NCBI GenBank assembly: GCA_002343325.1
Contig: DDSG01000075.1
Coordinates: 1-64,000 of the forward strand
DNA from: Phycisphaerales bacterium UBA2396
Lineage (GTDB): Bacteria; Planctomycetota; Phycisphaerae; Phycisphaerales; UBA1924
Direction: 5' to 3'
Length of the DNA: 64,000 bases
Shown here: positions 25,936-33,924 of the stretch, one piece after another
How positions within the stretch are numbered: the first letter of the stretch is position 1
How the letters are laid out: every line of letters starts with the position of its first letter
Notes under the pieces: model-generated
The model's input: only the letters and a program-made list of their open reading frames with translations
What the model was told of the DNA's origin: nothing
The model's database searches: none
Made by a program: the position numbers and the translations under genes

Positions 25936-27573
25936 TCAGCAGCCTGACTCGAACGCGGCAACGAACGCGTCAAAGTCGAAGAAGTCGATGAAGCCATCGC
26001 CGTCGAAGTCGGCCGAGCGTCCCTGAGGGCAAGCGGAGCCTTCGAAGCATGCGGCGAAGGCGTCGAAGTCGAAGAAGTCGACGAAGCCGTCGTTGTCGAA
26101 GTCTGCGGGGCAGATCGGTTCGCCGCGGATGAGGCGGAGCGCGATGGGGGATGTGGGCGCGGTGAAGGTGCCGCTGACGCCCCTGGAGAAGGACTGAAGT
26201 CCGGAGAAGCCTTTGTTGACGGAGGCGAAGAAAGCCTGAGGGTCAACGCCTTCGAGGCGGATCCAGAATCGTCCTTCGGGGAGTGTGACGCGGAGCGGGG
26301 AGTAGACCCAGTTCACGCGGAAGGTGTTGAAGCGGAGGTTGAAGGGGTCGGAAGTGGCGAGAACTTGGGACTCATCGGGGCGGGTGAAGGTGCCGTTGTC
26401 GGGGTAAACGCGGGCGATGAAGCCTGAGCCGTCGTGGTAGTTGACGGTGTAGCCGTCGATGCCGATTGCGCCGATGGTCCATCCCTCGGCGGGCACGTCG
26501 AAGGGCTGGAAGATCTGCCACTGGCTCTCGGTGCCGAGAGCTCGGCCGTCGGTGGCGATGGCGTTTGACCCCTGGTCGATGAGCAGGTCGAGCGTCGGGC
26601 ATGGGTTGGTTTGGCAGGAGTCTGGGACGCCGTTGTTGTCGCAGTCGGGCGCACCGTTGGCGATGTCGATGTCGTCGTGGATGCCGTTGTTGTTGCAGTC
26701 GTTGAGAGCCTGCTGGGGCTCGCCTGTGCTGAGGGCGATTCCGACGGGAGATCGCGCGGAGGTGACGAGGAGGGACTTGTTGGAGCCGTCAAGGTCCATG
26801 GCCCAGATGGTGTCGGAGAGGTCGTCGGCGTAGTAGAGGCGGCCGGAGGCCAGATCGGCGAGAACGTCGTTGATCCCGCCGGATTGGACGACGCTGATGG
26901 AGTTGTCGGCGATGATGGTGAAGTCGGAGCCGTCGAGATTGCTACGAGCGATGTGGTCGGAAATGGTGTCGACATCGGCCCAATAGATGTGTCTGCGGGC
27001 GATGTCGAGTGTGATGGCGCGGGCCTGGCTGACGGCGTTGGTGATGACCTTGAGGTTCTGGCCGTTGAGATCGGTGCGGACGATTCGGCCGTCGTCGCCG
27101 AAGTAGAGGTGGCCGTTGACGGCATCGACGCGGGGTGGGTGAACGGGGAACTGCCCGGCGGAGGTGAACAAGGTGACGAGGCCCGAGCCGTCGGCGTTCA
27201 CACGGTGGATGCGGGTATCGGCGGCGAAGAAGATTCGGCCTTGGGCGTCGAGCGAGGCGCCCTTGCCAAAGCCCGCGAAGGTGCGGAGGGTGGTGAGACC
27301 GGCGCCGCTGGTGGTGGCGGAGACGACCTCGCTGCCGCTTGCCGAGTCGACCCAGATGAGTCGGCCGCTGGAGGGGCGGTAGGTCAGACCGATGGGGAGC
27401 CACTGGGCCGCGGGGAGTGCGAAGAGCTGGCGGCGGTTGGTGCCGTCTGGCCGGACGGCGGACATGACGGCGTTGTTGAACTCGTACTCGGGGAAGAAGA
27501 TTTCGGTCTGGGCGGTCGCGGTGGTCGCGGCGAGCCCAACGGCGGAAAGCAGGGCGAACGTGCGCATGGTCAT
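25936..27573 (-). CDS. secreted YWTD-like propeller with dockerin tail, 545 aa
   Basis: Signal peptide (MTMRTFALLSAVGLAATTATAQ), then a six-bladed propeller of the LDL-receptor class B type: IRTDLNG, ARRHIYWADVDTISDHIARSNLDGSDF, SGRLYYADDLSDTIWAMDLDGSN. A Cys-rich calcium stretch follows (CNNNGIHDDIDIANGAPDCDNNGVPDSC), resembling a thrombospondin type 3 repeat, then a beta-rich module with FWIRLEGVDP. It ends in the dockerin-like pair with terminal ESGC. The ATG at 27573 has GGAGG eight bases upstream. Three dockerin genes stand in tandem on this strand, and this one is likely first. Confidence 0.8.
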   Translation of the reverse strand: MTMRTFALLSAVGLAATTATAQTEIFFPEYEFNNAVMSAVRPDGTNRRQLFALPAAQWLPIGLTYRPSSGRLIWVDSASGSEVVSATTSGAGLTTLRTFAGFGKGASLDAQGRIFFAADTRIHRVNADGSGLVTLFTSAGQFPVHPPRVDAVNGHLYFGDDGRIVRTDLNGQNLKVITNAVSQARAITLDIARRHIYWADVDTISDHIARSNLDGSDFTIIADNSISVVQSGGINDVLADLASGRLYYADDLSDTIWAMDLDGSNKSLLVTSARSPVGIALSTGEPQQALNDCNNNGIHDDIDIANGAPDCDNNGVPDSCQTNPCPTLDLLIDQGSNAIATDGRALGTESQWQIFQPFDVPAEGWTIGAIGIDGYTVNYHDGSGFIARVYPDNGTFTRPDESQVLATSDPFNLRFNTFRVNWVYSPLRVTLPEGRFWIRLEGVDPQAFFASVNKGFSGLQSFSRGVSGTFTAPTSPIALRLIRGEPICPADFDNDGFVDFFDFDAFAACFEGSACPQGRSADFDGDGFIDFFDFDAFVAAFESGC

Positions 27574-27816
27574 TCTCTGATCCTCCGGCGGCAGTGTACC
27601 GGAGGATCCCCGGGGGCGTCGCGGAATATGGGGGTGTAGGCCGGGAGGATGTGGTGGCTGGCACGATCTTAAGAGAATGGCCCCTCGCAATGATCGGTAT
27701 TTGATTGGTATGGAAGGAACCCGGCGAGGGTTGGAGTGTCGGTTTACACTGAATGAAGCGCGGCGTGTCGGTGCTGGAGGCATCGGGCCGGGCGTTCGGG
27801 AAGGGATAGGACAGCT

Positions 27817-29004
27817 ATGGCAAGCCTGTGGTCACGCGTCACGCGTCGTTCGGCGGTTGGGATCGGGTTGGCGGCGTTGTCGGTGGGGCTGCTGCCGGTG
27901 ATCGCCGGGGCGGGGCGTCCGGCGGACAAAATTCTGGTTGGTCATTACGCGTCGATGACGGGGAAGGAAGCGACTTTTGGGCAGTCGACGGACAACGGGC
28001 TTCGGCTTGCGATCGACGAGATCAACGCGGCGGGGGGGATCAACGGGAAGAAGATCGAGATCATCACCTACGACACAAAGGGCGAGTCGGCGGAGGCCGG
28101 CAAGGCGGTGACCCGGCTGATCACGCAGGACAAGGTGGTGGCGGTGATTGGAGAGGTGGCGAGCGGGCTTTCGATCGCGGGTGGCGCGGTGTGCCAGCAG
28201 TATCAGGTGCCGATGATCTCTCCTTCGAGCACGAACCCGCGTGTGACGATGGGCAGGGACTTTGTGTTCCGCGTGTGCTTTATCGATCCGTTCCAGGGGT
28301 TCGTCGTGGCGAAGTTCGCAAGGGAGAACCTCAAGGCGGCGTCGGCGGCGATTCTGTACGACCAGTCTGCGCCGTACTCGAAGGGGCTTCGCGACGAGTT
28401 CAAGAAGAACTTCGAGAAGATGGGCGGGAAGGTCGTGGCGGATCAGGCGTACAACGCGGGCGACCAGGATTTCTCGGCGCAGCTTGCGACGATCCGTTCG
28501 GGGAGCCCGGACGTGATCTTTGTGCCCGGGTACTACACGGAAGCGGGGAACATCGCGATCCAGGCGAGGAAGCTGGGGATCACGGTTCCGCTGCTTGGGG
28601 GCGACGGTTGGGACAGCGAACAGTTGGCGAAGATCGGCGGGGACGCGATCGAGGGATGCTACTACAGCAATCACTACGCCCCGGACCAGCCGAGCGACGA
28701 GGTGAAGGCGTTCGTGGAGAAGTACAAGAAGGCGTTCAACGGGCAGACGCCCGACGGCCTGGCGGCGTTGGGCTACGACGCGGGCCTGATTCTGGCGGAC
28801 GCGTTGAAGCGGTCCAAGAGCCTGTCCGGGAAGGACCTGCGGGACGCGATCGCGGCGACGCAGAACTTCAAGGCGGTGACGGGAACGATCGGGATCGACT
28901 CGAACCGCAACGCGACGAAGGCGGCGGTGGTGGTGCAGATGAAGGGCGGGAAGCCGCAGTTCGTGGCAAAGGTTGAGCCGGAGTCGCAGCCGGCAAAGAA
29001 GTAA
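27817..29004 (+). CDS. livK: branched-chain amino acid-type ABC transporter substrate-binding protein, 395 aa
   Basis: Periplasmic ligand-binding protein of the LivJ/LivK family. A signal peptide (RSAVGIGLAALSVGLLPVIAG) precedes ILVGHYASMTGKEATFGQSTDNGLRLAIDEINAAGGINGKK, a standard family opening. VIGEVASGLSIAGG, ISPSSTNPRVT and DGLAALGYDAGLILADAL are the usual pocket and hinge segments. The exact ligand (leucine, isoleucine, valine, other amino acid or an amide) cannot be read from sequence. It is the first gene of livKHMGF; a strong hairpin 25 bp past its stop likely makes it the most abundant product. Confidence 0.9.
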   Translation: MASLWSRVTRRSAVGIGLAALSVGLLPVIAGAGRPADKILVGHYASMTGKEATFGQSTDNGLRLAIDEINAAGGINGKKIEIITYDTKGESAEAGKAVTRLITQDKVVAVIGEVASGLSIAGGAVCQQYQVPMISPSSTNPRVTMGRDFVFRVCFIDPFQGFVVAKFARENLKAASAAILYDQSAPYSKGLRDEFKKNFEKMGGKVVADQAYNAGDQDFSAQLATIRSGSPDVIFVPGYYTEAGNIAIQARKLGITVPLLGGDGWDSEQLAKIGGDAIEGCYYSNHYAPDQPSDEVKAFVEKYKKAFNGQTPDGLAALGYDAGLILADALKRSKSLSGKDLRDAIAATQNFKAVTGTIGIDSNRNATKAAVVVQMKGGKPQFVAKVEPESQPAKK

Positions 29005-29030
29005 CCGGAAGCGGTCTTTCGGGAGTGTGT

Positions 29031-29066
29031 CAGGCCCGGACGGTAGACGTCCGGGCCTGTTTTCTT
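29031..29066 (+). terminator. intra-operon terminator or attenuator between livK and livH
   Basis: Perfect 12-bp stem (CAGGCCCGGACG / CGTCCGGGCCTG) with a five-base loop, followed by TTTTCTT. It lies inside the liv operon, 45 bp before livH. Partial read-through would give excess binding protein over membrane components, as is common in ABC importer operons. Confidence 0.88.
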
Positions 29067-29111
29067 GTGGGCGGCTGCCGTGGCTGCGGGGCCGCGGTAT
29101 CATCCCGGCCC

Positions 29112-30290
29112 GTGCTGGAGAAGTTCCTTCAAACCCTGATGGACGGCCTGGCTGTCGGAAGCCTGTACGCGTTGATCGCGCTCGGGTACACGATGGTGTA
29201 CGGGATCCTGAAGTTCATCAACTTTGCGCACTCGGACATCTTTGTGCTCGGGGCGTGGCTGTCGTACTCGATGGCGATCATGGCGGGGCTGTCGATGCAG
29301 TCTGCGGTGCCGGTGGCGCCCTGGATCTTTGCGGCGCTGGGTGCGGTGACGGTGCTGGCGGCGGTGATGCAGGCGTGGGATCGCGCGGGGTATGACCGTG
29401 TTCCCGCGGCGTGGCGGGGGCGGCTGCCTACGCCCGGGCTGGGTGGCACGCTGACAATCGTGTCGCTGTGGGGGTGGTCGTCGGTTGGGCTGGCGTTCGC
29501 CGCGCGGATGATTGCGACGGGTGCGGCGGAGAGTTCGGCGTGGCGGACGGTGGCCGGGGGAGTGATCCTGCTGGCGGCGATGTCGACGTGCGGGCTGATC
29601 GGGTTCTGCGTCGAGCGGACAGCATACAAGCCGCTTCGAAAGGCACCCCGGCTCAACGTGCTCATCACGGCGATCGGGGTGTCGCTGCTGCTGCAGAATC
29701 TGGGGCAATTGGATTGGATGTTCGGGACGCGGCCTCAGGGGATGCCGCGGCTGCTGCCCGATGTGACGCTGGCGCAGTTCGCGGGGAGCGAGACGGTGCC
29801 ACCGGTGAAGCTGCACCTGATCGACGTGGTGGGTGCGGGGACGGCGGTGGTGCTGATGGTGGCGTTGGACATTCTGGTCTTCCGGACGAAGCTTGGGCGT
29901 GCGATGCGGGCGGTGAGTTACAACGACCGCAACGCCGCGTTGATGGGCATCCCGGTGGACAAGGTCATCAGTTTCACGTTCGTGCTCGGGGCGGCGTTGG
30001 CGGCGGCGGCGGGGTTCCTCTACGCGCAGAAGTACCCGGGGCTTGGGCAGACGGCGTCGGCGACGTGGGTGCTGCTGGGTCTCAAGGCGTTCATCGCGGC
30101 GGTGGTGGGGGGGATCGGCAATATCCGCGGGGCGATGCTCGGCGGCCTGCTGATCGGCTCGGCGGAGATGTTCGCCCGGGCGTATCAGTCGCCTTCCGTG
30201 GCGGACATCTATGTGTTCGGGATTTTGATCGTGGTTCTGTTGTTCAAGCCGACGGGCATCCTGGGGACCAATGCCCAGGAGAAGGTGTAG
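29112..30290 (+). CDS. livH: branched-chain amino acid-type ABC permease LivH, 392 aa
   Basis: Inner-membrane permease subunit. LMDGLAVGSLYALIALGYTMVYGILKFINFAHSDIFVLGAW is the family N-terminus. The C-terminus has GRAMRAVSYNDRNAALMGIPVDKVISFTFVLGAALAAAAGFLY and GIGNIRGAMLGGLLIGSAEM with KPTGILG. It is about 90 residues longer than E. coli LivH owing to an insert near 60-150 with extra hydrophobic segments (WIFAALGAVTVLAAVMQAW; SLWGWSSVGLAFAARMI). The GTG at 29112 gives V-L-E-K-F. Confidence 0.9.
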   Translation: MLEKFLQTLMDGLAVGSLYALIALGYTMVYGILKFINFAHSDIFVLGAWLSYSMAIMAGLSMQSAVPVAPWIFAALGAVTVLAAVMQAWDRAGYDRVPAAWRGRLPTPGLGGTLTIVSLWGWSSVGLAFAARMIATGAAESSAWRTVAGGVILLAAMSTCGLIGFCVERTAYKPLRKAPRLNVLITAIGVSLLLQNLGQLDWMFGTRPQGMPRLLPDVTLAQFAGSETVPPVKLHLIDVVGAGTAVVLMVALDILVFRTKLGRAMRAVSYNDRNAALMGIPVDKVISFTFVLGAALAAAAGFLYAQKYPGLGQTASATWVLLGLKAFIAAVVGGIGNIRGAMLGGLLIGSAEMFARAYQSPSVADIYVFGILIVVLLFKPTGILGTNAQEKV

Positions 30291-30346
30291 TTCGGGTGCG
30301 ACGGCCTGACGCCCTGCTTCGGCGGGGCGTGGCCTGGAGTTCATGA

Positions 30347-31774
30347 GTGTCTGATCTGCGACACAGAGCCGCGTCACTCTCGCCTGGGTTTGTGCCCACG
30401 GCGGTGCTGTCGATCCTGCCGGTGGCGGCGGTGCTGGGGATCGCGATGCTGGCGCAGCTCTGGCTGGCGCCGGTGCTGGCGAACGCCGGGGCTGACTTCT
30501 TCATCAAGATGGGTGTCGACATCCTGGTGGCGATGGTTCTGGCGATCAGCCTGACGATGGTGAACGGGTTCACGGGACAGTTTTCGATCGGTCACGCGGC
30601 GTTCATGGCAGTCGGTGCGTATACGGCGGCGTGCATCGTGTATTACGGGTCGTACCGGTTCTACGGGAACGCCAACGTACAGGGCGGGCTCGTGAGCTCG
30701 ATGGTGTACGGCGTGCGGGACGTGCCGTGGTTCGCGTGGGCGGATGCGCTGTTCCTGGGCGCATTGCTGGCGGGCGGGCTTGTGGCGGCGGGGTGCGGGT
30801 ATTTGGTGGGGCTGCCGAGTCTTCGTCTGAAGGGCGACTATCTGGCGATTGTGACGCTGGGCTTTGGCGAGATCGTGCGGGTGTTGGTGCAGTCGCAGAC
30901 GACGGAGGTGCTGGCGGAGGGGGCGAGCGTGACGCCGGATCACTTGCGGATGATCCCGGCGTGGGGCTCGACGCTTGCGGTGGACGATTACATCACGGCG
31001 GAGGCGATCGCGTCGGCTCCGGTGTGGGTGTGGCCGAAGTACGTGGGTGGTGCTCTGGGGTTTGGCGGGCTGCCGTTCTATACGAGCCCGTTCTGGGTGG
31101 TGCTGGTGGCGGGGTTGACGTTGCTGGTGGCGTTCCGGATCAAGAGCAGCTCCTACGGGCGAGCGTTCCTGTCGATCCGCGAGGATGAGATCGCGTCCGA
31201 GGCGATGGGCGTGAACGTCACGGCGTACAAGGTTCGGGCGTTTGTCGTGGCGGCGTTCTTCGCGGGGATCGCGGGCGGGCTGTTTGCTCACACGGTGGGT
31301 GTGCAGCTCAACCCGGCTGAGCTGGGCTTCCAGAAGTCCTTTGACATCATCATCATGGTCGTGCTCGGTGGGCTGGGTTCGATTTCGGGGGCGGCGATCG
31401 CGGCGGTGATCGTGACGATCCTGCCGGAGCTGTTGCGGACGCCCGACCTGCTGGCGGCCTCGTGGCCTTATGGTCTGGGTGGGGTGGTGCTCGGGGCGGG
31501 GCTGATTGGAGTTCTGCGGTCGGGCGGACGATCGACAACCCTCGGGCGGGCGGTGCTTTTCGCGGGGCTGCTGGTGGCGGGGCTCGGGCTGCTGGCGCTG
31601 TGGGCGAAGGGTTCGGAGGTTGATCTTGGGCGGTACCGGATGGTGTTCTTCGCGTTGGCGCTGATCGCGATGATGATTCTGAGGCCTCAGGGCTTGTTGG
31701 GCGTTGGCGAGATCTGGGATCGGTCGTTCTGGGCCGACCTGGTGGCAAGGCGTTCGAAGGGGGGCGTGTCGTGA
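30347..31774 (+). CDS. livM: branched-chain amino acid-type ABC permease LivM, 475 aa
   Basis: Second membrane subunit of the importer. NGFTGQFSIGHAAFMAVGAYTAA is the LivM signature, followed by LVGLPSLRLKGDYLAIVTLGFGEIVRVL, SIREDEIASEAMGVNVTAYKVRAFV and IIMVVLGGLGSISGAAIAAVIVTILPELLR. The C-terminus carries additional helices (LGRAVLFAGLLVAGLGLLALW) before the usual LRPQGLLG. The GTG at 30347 is the only sensible start, as an ATG just before it is out of frame and stops at once. The stop overlaps the livG GTG (GTGA at 31771-31774). Confidence 0.9.
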   Translation: MSDLRHRAASLSPGFVPTAVLSILPVAAVLGIAMLAQLWLAPVLANAGADFFIKMGVDILVAMVLAISLTMVNGFTGQFSIGHAAFMAVGAYTAACIVYYGSYRFYGNANVQGGLVSSMVYGVRDVPWFAWADALFLGALLAGGLVAAGCGYLVGLPSLRLKGDYLAIVTLGFGEIVRVLVQSQTTEVLAEGASVTPDHLRMIPAWGSTLAVDDYITAEAIASAPVWVWPKYVGGALGFGGLPFYTSPFWVVLVAGLTLLVAFRIKSSSYGRAFLSIREDEIASEAMGVNVTAYKVRAFVVAAFFAGIAGGLFAHTVGVQLNPAELGFQKSFDIIIMVVLGGLGSISGAAIAAVIVTILPELLRTPDLLAASWPYGLGGVVLGAGLIGVLRSGGRSTTLGRAVLFAGLLVAGLGLLALWAKGSEVDLGRYRMVFFALALIAMMILRPQGLLGVGEIWDRSFWADLVARRSKGGVS

Positions 31775-32544
31775 GCGAACGGCGCGCCATTCTCGAGGTT
31801 GTCGGGGTGAACAAGTCCTTCGGTGGGCTGAAGGCGGTCCAGGATTTCAATCTGACGATCCGCGAGGGGGATCTGCAGGGGTTGATCGGGCCGAACGGGG
31901 CGGGGAAGACGACGTGCTTTAACCTGCTGACGGGTGTGTACACGCCGGACACGGGCGAGGTGCGCGTGTCGGGACATCGTGTGGAGGGCGCTCGTCCGTG
32001 GCGGATCGCAAGGCTCGGCGTTGCGCGCACGTTCCAGAACATCCGGCTGTTCGGGGCGTTGTCGGTGCTGGATAACGCGCGGCTTGGGTGCCATCTTCGG
32101 GTGGGTCATTCGTTCGCGGGGATGGTGCTGAGGTCGGTGCTGCATCGGTCGGAGGAGCGGGCGATCCGGGACAGAGCGATGGACCTGCTGGGGGTGCTGG
32201 GGTTGGCGGATCGTGCGCACGAGGAGGCGAAGAGCCTGCCCTATGGGGATCAGAGGAAGCTGGAGATTGCGCGTGCGCTGGCGACGGAGCCGCGGGTGCT
32301 GCTGTTGGACGAGCCGGCGGCGGGGATGAATCCGCAGGAGAAGGTGGAGCTGCGCGGGCTGATCCATCGGATTCGCGAGCGGTTCAAGGTGGCGATCCTT
32401 CTGATCGAGCACGACATGGGCGTGGTGATGAACCTGTGCGAACACATCACGGTGCTGAACTTCGGTCAGACGATCGCCGCGGGCAGCCCGGGCGTGGTCC
32501 AGAATGATCCGCGCGTGATCGAAGCCTACTTGGGGACGGAATAG
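31771..32544 (+). CDS. livG: ABC transporter ATP-binding protein LivG, 257 aa
   Basis: Cytoplasmic ATPase of the importer. Walker A GPNGAGKTT near residue 40, the livG-specific ARTFQNIRLFGALSVLDNARLG, signature SLPYGDQRKLEIARAL, Walker B VLLLDEPAAGMNP and the switch His in LIEHDMGVVM. Starts at GTG overlapping livM and ends two bases before livF. Confidence 0.94.
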   Translation: MSERRAILEVVGVNKSFGGLKAVQDFNLTIREGDLQGLIGPNGAGKTTCFNLLTGVYTPDTGEVRVSGHRVEGARPWRIARLGVARTFQNIRLFGALSVLDNARLGCHLRVGHSFAGMVLRSVLHRSEERAIRDRAMDLLGVLGLADRAHEEAKSLPYGDQRKLEIARALATEPRVLLLDEPAAGMNPQEKVELRGLIHRIRERFKVAILLIEHDMGVVMNLCEHITVLNFGQTIAAGSPGVVQNDPRVIEAYLGTE

Positions 32545-32546
32545 CC

Positions 32547-33254
32547 ATGCTTCTTGTGAAGGATCTGGTCGTCTCGTACGGGGCGGTGAAGGCGCTGCAC
32601 GGCATTTCGCTCGAGGTTCGCCAGGGCGAGGTGGTGACTCTGATCGGGTGCAACGGTGCGGGTAAGTCGACGACGCTGCGGGCGATCTCGGGGTTGATCC
32701 GTGCGAGGGCGGGGACGGTGGAGTTCGAGGGCAAGCCAATCCATCGGACGGCGCCGCACGAGATCGTGCGTCTCGGGATTGCGCAGAGCCCGGAAGGCCG
32801 GGGGATCTTCGCGAACATGACGGTCGAGGAGAATCTGGAGCTTGGTGCGTACACGCGGAGCGATCCCGAGGCGATCGCATCGGATCGGGAGTGGGCGCTG
32901 AGCCTGTTTCCGCGGCTGCGGGAGCGGTTTCGGCAGAACGCGGGAACGCTTTCGGGTGGTGAGCAACAGATGCTGGCGATCGCGCGGGCGTTGCTGACCA
33001 AGCCGAGGCTTTTGCTGCTCGATGAGCCGAGCCTTGGGCTGGCTCCGCAGGTGGTCCAGACGATTTTCAAGATCATCCGCGACATCAACGCTGCGGGGAC
33101 GACGATTCTGCTCGTTGAGCAGAACGCGCACATGGCGCTCAAGGTGGCGCATCGGGCGTACGTGCTCGAGGTCGGAGTGATCAAGATGCAGGGGCCGGCT
33201 GCGGAATTGGCGGCGTCGGACGAGGTTCGCAAGGCCTATCTGGGCATGCACTAG
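32547..33254 (+). CDS. livF: ABC transporter ATP-binding protein LivF, 235 aa
   Basis: Second ATPase of the importer. Walker A is GCNGAGKST, with Cys in place of the common Arg/Pro. LGIAQSPEGRGIFANMTVEENLELGAY is the LivF hallmark. Signature TLSGGEQQMLAIARAL, Walker B LLLLDEPSLGLAP and ILLVEQNAHMAL follow. It closes the operon; I see no clear terminator in the 118 bp before the next gene. Confidence 0.94.
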   Translation: MLLVKDLVVSYGAVKALHGISLEVRQGEVVTLIGCNGAGKSTTLRAISGLIRARAGTVEFEGKPIHRTAPHEIVRLGIAQSPEGRGIFANMTVEENLELGAYTRSDPEAIASDREWALSLFPRLRERFRQNAGTLSGGEQQMLAIARALLTKPRLLLLDEPSLGLAPQVVQTIFKIIRDINAAGTTILLVEQNAHMALKVAHRAYVLEVGVIKMQGPAAELAASDEVRKAYLGMH

Positions 33255-33372
33255 GACTTCTGCTGCTTGGGTGCCGGCGTGGTGCCGGCGGGTGAAACAT
33301 CTTTGACCGGGGGTGAGCCGGCGCGTTAAGCTTGGGTTGGGCGGGTGGCGGCATGGGTGCAGAGGAGGGGAT

Positions 33373-33921
33373 ATGACCGGCTCGCGTGTGCTGTGCGGGG
33401 TGGCGTTGGGCGCGATGATGTGCTCGATGGTGGGTGGGTGCCAGGGGCCCGGGGGCGACTCGGCGAGGCCGGTTGCCGGGGTCGAGGGCCCGCTGCAGAT
33501 TGACATCCAGCTTGATGAGAGCCTGCGAGATCCGGTGACGCGCGGGTGGCCCGCGCTGGTGGCAAGCGTTCGCGGTGTCGCGGAGGTAGGGAGCGTGGGT
33601 GCGGAGTCGGCGAGGGAGGCGGATGAGCACTTCGCGTCATCGGAGGCCGAGCGAGCGGGGCTGGGGTGGGTTTCGCTGCCGCTGGGACCGACGGGTATGG
33701 CGACGCTTTCGAGGGGTGATCGAGCGTGGGGGCTGTGGTCGAGGGGCGGCCGCGTGAGTGCGGTGGTGATGTACGTCTCGCTGCCGTCTGGGCCCGAGGT
33801 TGAGTCGCGGCGGATTGTGGTGCCGGTGGAGCCCGGGCGGTTTCGGGATGCGGTGGGAACGGTGCGGGTCAACGTGTCTCGTCGCGGGGTGACGTTTCTG
33901 TCCCGGGCCGAAGGGGGCTAA
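33373..33921 (+). CDS. predicted lipoprotein paired with the pseudokinase gene, 182 aa
   Basis: The ATG at 33373 has GAGGAGGGG just upstream. MTGSRVLCGVALGAMMCSMVGGC is a lipoprotein signal with lipobox VGGC and lipidated Cys23. The remainder is about 160 residues of mixed strands (LQIDIQLDES, VSAVVMYVSLPSGPEVESRRIVVPVEPG) with no family I recognise. Only three bases separate it from the pseudokinase-SUMF1 gene, so the two are very probably made together, perhaps meeting at or across the inner membrane. Confidence 0.72.
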   Translation: MTGSRVLCGVALGAMMCSMVGGCQGPGGDSARPVAGVEGPLQIDIQLDESLRDPVTRGWPALVASVRGVAEVGSVGAESAREADEHFASSEAERAGLGWVSLPLGPTGMATLSRGDRAWGLWSRGGRVSAVVMYVSLPSGPEVESRRIVVPVEPGRFRDAVGTVRVNVSRRGVTFLSRAEGG

Positions 33922-33924
33922 GCG

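Noticed and set aside
27817..33254. liv operon as an aminophosphonate importer
   Set aside because: All five subunits fit the branched-chain amino acid class. Known aminophosphonate ABC systems are of other types, and it is separated from the island by the pseudokinase gene.
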